Of a stretch of 63,619 nt of DNA, positions 44,962 to 53,009 are shown piece by piece. The position numbers and the translations under genes were made by a program. The DNA is from Olsenella profusa F0195 (lineage in GTDB: Bacteria; Actinomycetota; Coriobacteriia; Coriobacteriales; Atopobiaceae): contig NZ_AWEZ01000008.1 of assembly GCF_000468755.1 (NCBI RefSeq), positions 1-63,619 on the forward strand, in the 5' to 3' direction. Under the pieces are notes generated by a model. It was not told the DNA's origin. It saw only the letters and a program-made list of their open reading frames with translations, and made no database searches. How positions within the stretch are numbered: position 1 is the first letter of the stretch; each line of letters begins with the position of its first letter.

Positions 44962-45474
44962 CTAGCGCCGCGGTCGGGCGAAGCGCTCGCGCACCATGCG
45001 CAGCCTCCAGGGGGCGGATGCCCCCACCTCGACCAGACGGCCTCCCCTGCGGGCGGGATCACCTGCCGTACGGATGACCCGCTCGAGGTCATCCATGGTG
45101 CGTTCCCGGCGGCCCTGCTTGAGATGGCATTCCCACACCACGGCGACCGTCCAGCCGTCCTCGACCAAGAGTCTCTGGTCACGCTCGTCGCGCGCCCGAT
45201 TGCGCGCAAACTTTCGCTCCCAGAAGTCCACGTTGCTCTTGGGCAGGGGCAAGGCGCAGTAGGGACAGCGATGCCAGTAGCAGCCCTGCACGAAGACGGC
45301 GACCTTACGCCCCGGATAGCAGATGTCGGGCCTGCCCGCCGCCTTCTTCCAGTGCAGGCGATAGCCCGACAGGCCACGCACGCGCAGCTCATGACGAACC
45401 ACCAACTCGGGCTTGGTGTCCTTGCTCTTGTTGGCCTGCATCACATGATGGGTGGCTACGCTCACCTCTGCCAT
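44962..45474 (-). CDS. vsr: Very short patch repair endonuclease (Vsr)
   Basis: A 170-residue Vsr endonuclease, which nicks beside T:G mismatches made by deamination of 5-methylcytosine. The N-terminal NKSKDTKPELVVRHEL, the catalytic GRPDICYPGRKVAVFVQGCY followed by WHRCP (zinc and active-site His/Cys) and NRARDERDQRL segments match. Vsr is normally encoded beside a cytosine-5 methyltransferase; none is present in the window. Likely role: limiting C-to-T mutation at methylated sites. Confidence 0.9.
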   Translation of the reverse strand: MAEVSVATHHVMQANKSKDTKPELVVRHELRVRGLSGYRLHWKKAAGRPDICYPGRKVAVFVQGCYWHRCPYCALPLPKSNVDFWERKFARNRARDERDQRLLVEDGWTVAVVWECHLKQGRRERTMDDLERVIRTAGDPARRGGRLVEVGASAPWRLRMVRERFARPRR

Positions 45475-45493
45475 GGGAACCTGACCGCCCGTG

Positions 45494-46375
45494 CTAGTCG
45501 CGCGAGATGGAGGGAGGAATCACAAGCTCTCCCCCATGACTGGCAATGGCCTCCATCACCTGGGCAACGGCATCCTCCCCCGCATCACCGATATGAAAGC
45601 GCGCCGCCGCCTTAGCGGCTGGCGTGGCATTCTCCATGGCAAACGAGTTGGGCACGGCCTCGAGCATCGCCACATCGTTCTCCGAGTCGCCAAAGAAGGC
45701 AATCTCGTCACGTGCTATGCCCAACGACTCCTCCAGAATGCCAAGCGCCGCCGCCTTGTTCCATCCCTTAGGAAGCACATCGAAGAACGGTGGGGAGGGA
45801 CGCAGGAAGTCAAACTGGGGGCACAACCTGTAGAGCTGCGGGCGCATCTCCCGAGCTTGGCTTACGGCGTCCTGCCGCGTGGATCCCAGGCACATGAAGC
45901 CAGCCGAGATCAGGGGGACGGAGGGCAGGCGGTCGGTGGCCTCCCCCATCAGGGCGAGGCCCGTCACCCCTCGCGCGCTGGCAAGCTCAGCATCGCTCAC
46001 GCCCACAAACTGCACGTGGGCACTCGCGCGACCTCGCTCGTCCTTGCAGGGGACATAGATGTTGAGGGTGCAGTCATCTCGCTCGCAGGCAAGCCCGGCG
46101 AGCCGCTGAAGGCCCTCGTGATCCAGATAGATGGTACGCAGGAGCCTGCCACGGTACGAGACGAGCTTGCCGTTGGCCATGATGCCCGTGGAGAACAGCC
46201 GCTCCTCTCCCCGAAAGAAGCGCCGGAGGTCGACGGGCTCGCGCCCCGTCGCGGGGCCGAAGTCGATGCCTGCCATGTGCAGCATGCGAATGGCGTCGGC
46301 CGTGCGGCGCGAGATGGCATCACGGCCAAACGGCACGAGCGTGCCATCCATGTCCGAGAGCACAAGCTTGATCAA
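45494..46375 (-). CDS. Cof-type HAD-IIB hydrolase
   Basis: A 293-residue HAD phosphatase of the Cof/YidA group. Motif I is LVLSDMDGTLVPF, motif III contains the Lys of PKGWNKAAAL, and motif IV is IAFFGDSENDVAMLE. The IIB cap lies between. These enzymes dephosphorylate sugar phosphates or cofactors. The start codon is TTG at 46375, with AAGGAG 11 bases upstream. It lies 21 bases after the flavodiiron protein gene. Confidence 0.88.
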   Translation of the reverse strand: MIKLVLSDMDGTLVPFGRDAISRRTADAIRMLHMAGIDFGPATGREPVDLRRFFRGEERLFSTGIMANGKLVSYRGRLLRTIYLDHEGLQRLAGLACERDDCTLNIYVPCKDERGRASAHVQFVGVSDAELASARGVTGLALMGEATDRLPSVPLISAGFMCLGSTRQDAVSQAREMRPQLYRLCPQFDFLRPSPPFFDVLPKGWNKAAALGILEESLGIARDEIAFFGDSENDVAMLEAVPNSFAMENATPAAKAAARFHIGDAGEDAVAQVMEAIASHGGELVIPPSISRD

Positions 46376-46396
46376 GAGGGGTCGCGCTCCTTAGGG

Positions 46397-47602
46397 CTAC
46401 GTGCCCAGGGACGCCACGAGGGCGTCCGCCAACGCATCGATCTGCGCCAGCGAGTCCTTCCTCACGGCGGAGCAGATCTTGACCATCGGATCGAGCAGGG
46501 TCATGCCCCTCATGGCTTCCAGCTGTCGCGTGAGGAGTGTCCCCGCCTGCGGCGACCACGTGCCGTTCTCCATGATGGCGACCGTACGGTCCTGCAGGTT
46601 GTGCTTGGCGAGGTCCTGCACGAGCTCGTCCATGCCATCAAAAATCTGCAGGTTGTACGTGGATGACGCAAACACGAGCGTGGAGTACTGGAACGCGCGG
46701 GAGACCAGCTCGGACACGTGCGTCTTGGAGCTGTCATACACGCGGACGTCGTGCACGCCGCGCTCGGCAAGCCTGGAGGCGAGGATGTCCGCCGCCGCAG
46801 CCGTGTGACCGTAGACGGAGCCATAGAAGATGCAGACGGAATCCAGCTCGGGGGTATAGCTACCCCACTTGACATAGCGGTTCACCAGCTGGTCGAAGTC
46901 CTGGCGCCAGAGATGGCCGTGCAGTGGCAGGATGAGCCTGATGTCCAGGGCGGAGGCCTTCTTGAGTAGCGCCGTCGTCTGGGGACCGTACTTGCCCACG
47001 ATATTGGCATAGTAGCGACGCGCCTCGTCGGCGTAGTCTCGCTCCCACTCCACCTCGTCGGCAAAGAGGTTGCCCGAGAGGGCGCCAAAGGCGCCAAAGG
47101 CGTCCGCAGAGAAGAGCGCACCGGTAGCGGCGTCAAACGACACCATGACCTCGGGCCAGTGCACCATGGGTGCGGACACGAAGGAGAGCGCGTGGCCGCC
47201 CAGATCGAGCGTGTCACCCTCCTTGACGGCCTGCGTGCGGGAGGCCACGTCGACATCAAAGAACTGGCCCATCATCCTGATGGCCTGCGCACTGGCAAGG
47301 ATCTTGAGCTTGGGATGTGCGCGCAGGAGCTCTGGGATGATGGCACAGTGGTCCGGCTCCATGTGCTGGACCACCATGTAGTCGAGCGGACGGCCGGCAA
47401 GCACGTGGGTGAGGTTCTCCTCAAACTGGTCACGCACCGCGGCGTCCACGCCATCCACAAGGCAGGTCTTCTCGCTCATGATGAGATAGTCGTTGTACGC
47501 CATGCCCTCGGGAAGGGGATAGACATTCTCAAAGAGCTCGAGGCGTCTGTCGGATGCGCCAAGCCACCAGATGTCCCTGCCTACCTCGCGAACGTTGTAC
47601 AT
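46397..47602 (-). CDS. FprA-type flavodiiron protein
   Basis: A 401-residue A-type flavoprotein that reduces O2 or NO to harmless products in anaerobes. The N-terminal metallo-beta-lactamase-like domain has the diiron ligands in VVQHMEPDHCAII and PMVHWPEVMVSFD, with Asp in FSADAFG and His in LPLHGHLWR. The C-terminal flavodoxin domain starts CIFYGSVYGHTAAAA and binds FMN. The start at 47602 (MYNVREVG) has GGAAGGG upstream. No rubredoxin is fused or adjacent. It fits an oxygen-sensitive gut or oral lifestyle. Confidence 0.93.
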   Translation of the reverse strand: MYNVREVGRDIWWLGASDRRLELFENVYPLPEGMAYNDYLIMSEKTCLVDGVDAAVRDQFEENLTHVLAGRPLDYMVVQHMEPDHCAIIPELLRAHPKLKILASAQAIRMMGQFFDVDVASRTQAVKEGDTLDLGGHALSFVSAPMVHWPEVMVSFDAATGALFSADAFGAFGALSGNLFADEVEWERDYADEARRYYANIVGKYGPQTTALLKKASALDIRLILPLHGHLWRQDFDQLVNRYVKWGSYTPELDSVCIFYGSVYGHTAAAADILASRLAERGVHDVRVYDSSKTHVSELVSRAFQYSTLVFASSTYNLQIFDGMDELVQDLAKHNLQDRTVAIMENGTWSPQAGTLLTRQLEAMRGMTLLDPMVKICSAVRKDSLAQIDALADALVASLGT

Positions 47603-47987
47603 GAGCACTTCCCTTCCGCAGGCCGCGCCGACCTGTTGAACGTCATTGCCACCCATCCATTCTCATATCTTAGCCGAACGAGGGGCGCGCAGACCAGTCG
47701 GGGCACCATGGCCCAAGCGCGGGACGAACTCTCGTACGCTGAGGCACGTGCGGACATCATAGGGACCCTACGTCCATAAGTGACCAGATGAGGCGTGCAT
47801 GTCGGCTGCTGGCACACGACGGGGGAAACCGCGTTTCCGCACAGATGGCCTCGCGCCACCTCAGGATATGAGAGCTCGTTCCAGCCGGCAGTCCCATGCC
47901 GCGGCCATGCCCGCATCACACGGAACATACAAGCAGCCGCCTCGCAGGAAACGGGGCGGCTGCAGTGCGCCGGGAGCAGGGCTGGGC
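47603..47987. other. Intergenic region fprA / flotillin
   Basis: No supported gene in 385 bases. It contains the terminator hairpin of the flotillin gene (47933-47963) and must hold the fprA promoter; an AT-rich stretch around 47660-47675 is the best candidate. Confidence 0.5.
47933..47963 (-). terminator. Hairpin terminator of the flotillin gene
   Basis: GCAGCCGCC (47933-47941) pairs with GGCGGCTGC (47955-47963). On the minus strand it is followed by TTGTATGTT. It lies 25 bases past the flotillin stop codon. Confidence 0.55.
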
Positions 47988-49577
47988 CTATCGCTGCGTG
48001 TCGGTCGCGTCCTTGACGGCACTCGCAACGTCCTGTGCGGCATCGGCCATGGCGTCCGCCTCCTCACTGCCAATGGTGATGTTGCGATTCACCTTGGCAT
48101 CGTAGGTGTCCGCGCGCATGACGTCGGCAAGGTCCACGCCCGTCACGGACTTGACCATGTCGAAGGCGGCCTTGATGGACTGCGGTGCGATGGACGTCAC
48201 GCCCGACGTGGGTGCGCCCTCGCCCTCTCCCGAACCACCGACCGTCGAGTAGATGTTGATGGCGTCGATGCCCTCGACGGGCTTGGACGCCGCGGAGATG
48301 ATGTCGGGAAGCAGGCCGATGACCTGTTGGGCAAGGGCGGCCTGGCCATACTTGCGCAGCGCCTCGGCCTTCTTGTCCATGGCCTCTGCCTCGGCGATGC
48401 CCTTGGCCTTTGCCGCCGCGGCCTCGGCCAGACCCTTGACCTTTGCCGCCTCCGCCTCTGCCTCGCCCTTGGCGCGCACGGCATCCGCCTCGCCCTGACC
48501 GCGCACGCGGGTTGCCTCGGCGTCTGCCACGGCCTGGGCCTTGATCTGTTCCGCCTTCTTCTGGGCGGTATAGAGCTCGGCCTCCGCCTGGCGCTGGCGC
48601 TGGGCGAGATCCGCCTGGGCACGCTGCTCGACGGCATAGCGGTCGGCATCCGCCTGCTTCTTGACCGTGGCATCAAGCTCCTGTTCCCTGACGGAGACCT
48701 CCTTCGACTTGAGCTCGGCCTCGCGGTCCGTCTTGGCGATCTCGGCGTTGACCTGCTCGGTGTTGATGGCCTTCTGCTGCCGCTGCGCCTCGATGCCCTT
48801 GGCGGCGTCGGCCTTGGCGGCAGCCGTGTCCGCCTCGGTCTTGAGCGCAGCCTGCTTGAGGGCCAGGGCGTTGTTCCGCTCGGCGATGGCCGTCTCGGAC
48901 TCGATGCGGGCATCGTTGGCCACCTTGTTGGCCTGGGCCCGGGCAACCTCGATCTCCTTCTCGGCATTGGCCTTGGAGATCTGGGCGTTCTGCTGGATGG
49001 CCACGGTATTGGCGATGCCCAGGTTCTCGATCACGCCAAGCCCCGCGTCATCGATGTTCTGGATGTTGAACGAGACGATTTCCAGACCCATGCGCTGCAT
49101 GTCGGCACTGGCGTTCTCCTGCACCTTGGCCGCAAAGGTCTTACGATCGTTCATGATCTCCACCAAGCGCATGCCACCGATGATCTCGCGGAGGTTGCCC
49201 TCAAGCACGTTGACGACCATGCCGTTGATGTAGTCGGAGTCGCGGTTGAGGAAGTTCTCGGCGGCGCGGGCGATGGCCTCGCTCGTGTTCGCGACCTTCA
49301 CCACGGCAACCGAGTCGACCATGATGTTGATGTAGTCGAGCGTAGGGATGGTCTTGGTGGTCTTAACGTCGACCGAGAGCATCTTGAGTGACAGCCTGTC
49401 AACACGCTGCAGGTATGGGATGCGCACGCCGGCGCGACCGATGAGATAGCGCGGCTGCTTGCCAAAGCCCGAAATGATATAGACGTGGTCTGGTGGCGCC
49501 TTGACGTACCCCATCGCCAGCACGATGATGACGAGAGCAATGATCAAAGCGGCAGAGAGCACCTGCATGAGGCCCAT
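47988..49577 (-). CDS. Flotillin-like SPFH protein
   Basis: A 529-residue membrane scaffold protein. One N-terminal membrane segment (LSAALIIALVIIVLAMGYV) is followed by an SPFH domain (about 25-190; HVYIISGFGKQPRYLIGRAG) and a long Ala/Glu/Lys/Arg-rich coiled coil (about 200-420) as in flotillin/FloT, then a C-terminal region. Flotillins organise membrane microdomains and are often partnered with a NfeD/YuaF protein, which is not seen here. Start at 49577 has AAAGGG upstream. Confidence 0.92.
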   Translation of the reverse strand: MGLMQVLSAALIIALVIIVLAMGYVKAPPDHVYIISGFGKQPRYLIGRAGVRIPYLQRVDRLSLKMLSVDVKTTKTIPTLDYINIMVDSVAVVKVANTSEAIARAAENFLNRDSDYINGMVVNVLEGNLREIIGGMRLVEIMNDRKTFAAKVQENASADMQRMGLEIVSFNIQNIDDAGLGVIENLGIANTVAIQQNAQISKANAEKEIEVARAQANKVANDARIESETAIAERNNALALKQAALKTEADTAAAKADAAKGIEAQRQQKAINTEQVNAEIAKTDREAELKSKEVSVREQELDATVKKQADADRYAVEQRAQADLAQRQRQAEAELYTAQKKAEQIKAQAVADAEATRVRGQGEADAVRAKGEAEAEAAKVKGLAEAAAAKAKGIAEAEAMDKKAEALRKYGQAALAQQVIGLLPDIISAASKPVEGIDAINIYSTVGGSGEGEGAPTSGVTSIAPQSIKAAFDMVKSVTGVDLADVMRADTYDAKVNRNITIGSEEADAMADAAQDVASAVKDATDTQR

Positions 49578-49615
49578 ATCTACCCTTTCTCTCTGGTGAG
49601 CTAACAATGCTGCAT

Positions 49616-49621
49616 ATCATA
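49616..49621 (-). promoter_or_regulatory. Candidate -10 of the flotillin gene
   Basis: TATGAT on the minus strand, 39 bases before the start codon. No good -35. Confidence 0.3.
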
Positions 49622-49756
49622 GAACAAAGCGAAGGTACATATGGCCGACCGGAGAGGCTCAGGTCCTCACCTTCCTTGCGCAGACAGAGAGGCATGCGAT
49701 CTGTCGCGATAGAAAGCCACGACGCCAAGCGCTATGGTAGCTAACGCATCTTGCTC

Positions 49757-49815
49757 GCAGTGTTTGTCCTCTGCATGTCACCCACTGCGCATAAACAAAA
49801 AATAACAGCAGAAGG
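49757..49815 (+). promoter_or_regulatory. Candidate pseudoknot leader (preQ1-type switch?) of the queuosine-precursor transporter
   Basis: GCAGTG (49757-49762) pairs with CACTGC (49783-49788). The loop contains CCTCTGC (49768-49774), which can pair with GCAGAAGG (49808-49815) allowing one bulged A; this covers the ribosome site. An A-rich tract (49791-49805) lies between, as in H-type pseudoknot preQ1 riboswitches. It does not match the class I consensus closely, since the loop is too long, so the ligand is inference from the downstream gene. Confidence 0.4.
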
Positions 49816-49822
49816 GAATCCC

Positions 49823-50605
49823 ATGTCTTTGTATCAAGCGGCAAAGCGCCTAGTGAAGGAGACCGCCTGTCTCCTGAGGTCCATCCCCTCCACGCTCATC
49901 GCGTTCCTCTGCCTCACGGTCGTCCTGATGAACCTGTTCGCAAGCAAGTCCATCAGCGGCCTTCCGCCCTGGCTCGGCCTGGACTGTGGCTTTTTGCTCT
50001 CGTGGGAGGAGGCCCTGTGCGAGGACACGGTGGCCAAGCGCTTCGGCCCGCGAGCCTCGGTGCTCGTATCGCTGTTTGCTGTGGGCATCAATCTCGTTGC
50101 CGCAGGTCTCATGACGGTGGCAGCCATCATCCCCGGCGCCTGGTCGGCGTCCCTCGACCATCCCGAGGCCACCTCCGCCATCAATGACGCACTCAATGCC
50201 ACCATCGCCAGCACGTGGTTCATCGTACTGGGATCCGTCACCGCCTACATCGTGTCGTCCTTCGTCGACGCGTTCGCCAACTGGGGCCTGCGTACGGTCG
50301 TCAGGCACGACAACTTCCTCAGCTTCATCGTTCGCTCCTGGGGATCGACACTCGTCTCCCAGTTTGTTGACAACTGCGTCTTCGCCTTCATCGTCAGCTA
50401 CAGCTTCTTTGGATGGTCGGTCGAACAGTGCCTGTGGGGCGCACTCATCGGCATGCTCTTCGAACTGCTCTGCGAGGTCGTCTTCTCGCCGTGGGCCTTT
50501 GCCATCGTGAGATCCTGGGAGAAGAACGACATCGGCACGGAGTACCTCACGAAGTATTTCCGCAACGATGTCCATGAGTCGTATCGGCAGAACCTCGTTC
50601 GATAG
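49823..50605 (+). CDS. Queuosine precursor transporter (VUT/YhhQ family)
   Basis: A 260-residue membrane protein with six or so membrane segments. The FLLSWEEALCEDTVAKRFG loop, AFANWGLRTVVRHDNFLSF and VRSWGSTLVSQFVDNCVFAF match the vitamin-uptake-like (COG1738) family that imports queuine or preQ0/preQ1 for tRNA modification. Start at 49823 has AGAAGGG upstream, sequestered in a possible pseudoknot. No queuosine synthesis gene is nearby, in line with a salvage role. It is followed after 24 bases by an SDR gene. Confidence 0.85.
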   Translation: MSLYQAAKRLVKETACLLRSIPSTLIAFLCLTVVLMNLFASKSISGLPPWLGLDCGFLLSWEEALCEDTVAKRFGPRASVLVSLFAVGINLVAAGLMTVAAIIPGAWSASLDHPEATSAINDALNATIASTWFIVLGSVTAYIVSSFVDAFANWGLRTVVRHDNFLSFIVRSWGSTLVSQFVDNCVFAFIVSYSFFGWSVEQCLWGALIGMLFELLCEVVFSPWAFAIVRSWEKNDIGTEYLTKYFRNDVHESYRQNLVR

Positions 50606-50629
50606 CGAACCCGTCGGGAGGGGGCTCTT

Positions 50630-51352
50630 GTGATTGCCCAGAACATGACAGTCGTGGTCACCGGCGCCGCATCGGGCATTGGCCAGGCAACCTGCGCGCA
50701 GCTGTCCCAGCTGTTTTCCTGCGCGGACTCCCAAGGCCACACGTGCGTCGTACACGCCATCGACATGAGGCGCGACCTGGACGAGACGGCCGCTCTGTGC
50801 GTGGCGAGCGATGGCTTCCGACTGGTGCCACACGCGGGCACTGACGTCAGCGTCGATCCGCTGCCGGCCATCGACGACGTGACCACCCTCATCAACAATG
50901 CGGGCATCCAGGAGGGCGACGACCGGCAGGTCCTGACCAACAACGTGATGAGCGTCATGCGCTGCACGGAACGCTACGCGCTCCACAATCCAAGCATACG
51001 CTCCGTCGTCAACCTCGCGTCCACCTCGGCCCACACCGGTGCGGAGCTTGGCGCCTACACAGCCTCGAAGGGGGCGGTGCTGTCATATACCAAGTGGACC
51101 GCCAAGCAGATAGCTCCCCGCGCCACCTGCAACTCGCTCTCGTTCGGCGGAGTGGATACGCCCCTGAACGATCGGGTGTACGAGGACGCCACGTGGGCAA
51201 AGATCATGCGCATGACACCGCTGAGGAAGTGGCTGTCCGCACGCGAGGCCGCTGATTGGATCCTGTTCGTCGCGCTACGGAACGAGTCCATGACAGCTCA
51301 GGACATCGTCATCGACAACGGCGAAATGTACAACCACACGTTTGTGTGGTAG
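50630..51352 (+). CDS. SDR family oxidoreductase
   Basis: A 240-residue short-chain dehydrogenase/reductase. The cofactor loop is VVVTGAASGIGQ, NNAG appears in LINNAGIQEGDD, and the catalytic Tyr-Lys pair in GAYTASKGAV. The N-terminal strand after the cofactor loop is irregular (SCADSQGHTC), suggesting an unusual cofactor pocket. GTG start at 50630 with GGGAGGGGG upstream. Substrate unknown. Host-like GC content, unlike the second SDR at 52048-52875. Confidence 0.85.
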   Translation: MIAQNMTVVVTGAASGIGQATCAQLSQLFSCADSQGHTCVVHAIDMRRDLDETAALCVASDGFRLVPHAGTDVSVDPLPAIDDVTTLINNAGIQEGDDRQVLTNNVMSVMRCTERYALHNPSIRSVVNLASTSAHTGAELGAYTASKGAVLSYTKWTAKQIAPRATCNSLSFGGVDTPLNDRVYEDATWAKIMRMTPLRKWLSAREAADWILFVALRNESMTAQDIVIDNGEMYNHTFVW

Positions 51353-51392
51353 CGGGCGGACGACTCGGGCAAGCACGTTGTACAATGATTAA

Positions 51393-51450
51393 GGCCTTCG
51401 AGCGCCCCGAAGCATCGTGTCCCTGGAATGCGGCGAAGGTCTCTTTTTTT
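51393..51450 (+). terminator. Terminator after the SDR gene, or a small RNA
   Basis: GGCCTTCG (51393-51400) pairs with CGAAGGTC (51434-51441), with one G-T pair, followed by a run of seven T. A -10-like TACAAT at 51381-51386 sits just upstream, so a short independent RNA is possible, but a plain terminator 40 bases after the stop is simpler. Confidence 0.45.
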
Positions 51451-51563
51451 GGAGGTTGCGCGAACGAAGGCGATGAGCGTGACGATACCTGGTTCTGGGG
51501 GTCTTTCATCTTCTGCCCGCCGACGTAGGAAGTCCCTTCCCACCTGTAGGTGGACGCGCCCCG

Positions 51564-51726
51564 TCTGTGGGTTCGGTTCTCCGCCCGTGTGGGTGCCATC
51601 TGCCGCGTGTGGGTGCCTTTTTCCCGGACGAGCTCCCGGCGACCTGCTGTTTTATGGGCAGCATGCGGGAGAAAGACACCCACACGAATCGATTGGCACC
51701 CACATCGAGGAGAAAGACACCCACAC
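51564..51726. repeat. CACCCAC-motif array (copy 2)
   Basis: Three forward sites (core TGTGGGT at 51566, 51588 and 51608) face three reverse sites (core ACCCACA at 51678, 51698 and 51719). Spacing is 20-22 bases, two helical turns. The inner arms extend into an imperfect inverted repeat, GTGTGGGTGCCTTTTTCCCG against GCGGGAGAAAGACACCCACA. It shares a 20-base block with 16694-16713. Confidence 0.8.
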
Positions 51727-51986
51727 GTTACGTTCCACAACGCTAGGCTAGCGACGCTTCCTCTGCTGGCACCATATGATGTGACAACCACGCGGGCGTC
51801 AGCGTCCGCGTCAAGTCCGAGCCTCAGCCATTTGTGGTAGGCGTTGCGCATGGTTCCCTTGATGGAATGCCTTTCATCACCAACGTTCTTCATCTCCCAT
51901 AGCTGACCTTCGCCCCCGCGTTCTAGGTCTATGGGATCATTCACGCGCGGGGATCAGTACCCCAATCTTTGGAAAGCCCATACGAA

Positions 51987-52011
51987 AAGAACAGGCCGAA
52001 TGCCTGTTCTT
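51987..52011 (-). terminator. Terminator of the leftward SDR gene
   Basis: A perfect 10-bp stem, AAGAACAGGC / GCCTGTTCTT, with a 5-base loop, followed on the minus strand by TTCG. It lies 37 bases past the SDR stop codon. Confidence 0.7.
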
Positions 52012-52047
52012 GTCGATGTTTCTTCTACCTGTTCAATACGGCCTCTG

Positions 52048-52875
52048 TCAATACGTCATGGTGGTTCCACCGTCAATGGCAATGACCTGGCCTGTGATTT
52101 CTCGTGCTAAGTCCGATGCAATAAATACGGCAGCATAGGCGATGTCTTCGGGCTTCTGGGCTCTGCCGAGCGGAATGAGCGACTTGACCGAATCCTGCCA
52201 GAGAGCTTCCCTTTCCTCCTCGGAAACATCCTTTCTTCTGCTCTTTGGATCGCCGCCGCTTGCCATGCCGTCGAGAATTTCTTCCCACATATTCGTGCGG
52301 ATGATTCCCGGTGCAATGCTGTTGACGCGGATGCCGTAAGGCGCGGCATTCTTCGCAGCGCTCTGTGTCATATTAATGACCGCTGCTTTTGTGGCGCAGT
52401 ACATGGGGAGCATTCCCATTCCGCCGCGTCCTGCGATAGAGGAGAAGGTCTCGATATTGCCGAAGCCTTGCTTCTGCATAACCTGCAGTCCATACTTCAG
52501 GACATGCTGTGTGCCAATGACGTTGATGTCGAAAATGCGCCGAATTTCTTCGTCGGTCGTCAGCATGAAATCGTCCGTCGAAATGACACCGGCAACGTTG
52601 ACGAGGCAATTCAACGTTCCGCTGCCGAATTCGACTGCATCTTCGACAAGATGTTTCACATCCGCATCCACCGATACGTCACATCTTGAGAATCCTGAGC
52701 GGCGTCCCATGTTGACGATCTCACTGACGGTCTGGTTCCCTTCCTCTTTCTTTCTATTTCCGATGTAAACATCTGCTCCTGCTTCTGCGAATGCGAGCGC
52801 GACGGCCTTGCCCAATCCGCGCCCTCCCCCTGTTACTAACGCTGTTTTTCCGGCTAAATCAATTGCAATCGACAT
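52048..52875 (-). CDS. SDR family oxidoreductase, probably acquired
   Basis: A 275-residue classical SDR. Cofactor loop ALVTGGGRGLGK, NVAG in LVNVAGVIS, Tyr-Lys in PMYCATKAAV, and a C-terminal ITGQVIAIDGGTTMTY. Closest in style to gluconate 5-dehydrogenase/3-oxoacyl reductase enzymes. Base composition and codon use (many A/T third positions) differ sharply from the flanking chromosome, suggesting transfer from a lower-GC bacterium such as a Firmicute. AAAGGAG lies before ATG 52875; a -10-like TATACA lies upstream at 52896-52901. No partner genes. Confidence 0.88.
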   Translation of the reverse strand: MSIAIDLAGKTALVTGGGRGLGKAVALAFAEAGADVYIGNRKKEEGNQTVSEIVNMGRRSGFSRCDVSVDADVKHLVEDAVEFGSGTLNCLVNVAGVISTDDFMLTTDEEIRRIFDINVIGTQHVLKYGLQVMQKQGFGNIETFSSIAGRGGMGMLPMYCATKAAVINMTQSAAKNAAPYGIRVNSIAPGIIRTNMWEEILDGMASGGDPKSRRKDVSEEEREALWQDSVKSLIPLGRAQKPEDIAYAAVFIASDLAREITGQVIAIDGGTTMTY

Positions 52876-53009
52876 AAGACACTCCTTTCTCCATATGTAT
52901 AATCTTCTCTCGAAACTGCTAATGGGGTTTGGTCAGAACAGTATTCTGTGGCCCTTGTCTTGTGTGAGAAACGCCCTCATTCCTCGCTTCCATCTTTTAT
53001 ACATAATCT
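52876..53009. other. AT-rich junction between SDR gene and prophage remnant
   Basis: Low-GC stretch with the SDR promoter region. Base composition jumps back to high GC at about 53025, where the phage-derived coding sequence begins, so a recombination junction lies here. Confidence 0.5.

Larger units (their letters stand above)
51353..52047. other. Intergenic region between the two SDR genes
   Basis: No gene is convincingly supported in 695 bases. It contains a probable terminator (51393-51450), the second CACCCAC array (51564-51726) and a terminator for the leftward SDR gene (51987-52011). A minus frame around 51750-51944 encodes a peptide of plausible composition (LERGGEGQLWEMKNVGDERH) but lacks a recognised family or a ribosome site. 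Confidence 0.5.

Noticed and set aside
51309-51944. 211-codon minus frame between the SDR genes
   Set aside because: It runs through the CACCCAC array and the end of the SDR gene; only its first 60 codons look protein-like, and no family is recognised.
52931-52945. GGTCAGAACAGTATTCTG, resembling part of the CRISPR repeat
   Set aside because: Only an 8-base core (GTCAGAAC) is shared and flanks do not pair with the crRNA; chance likeness.
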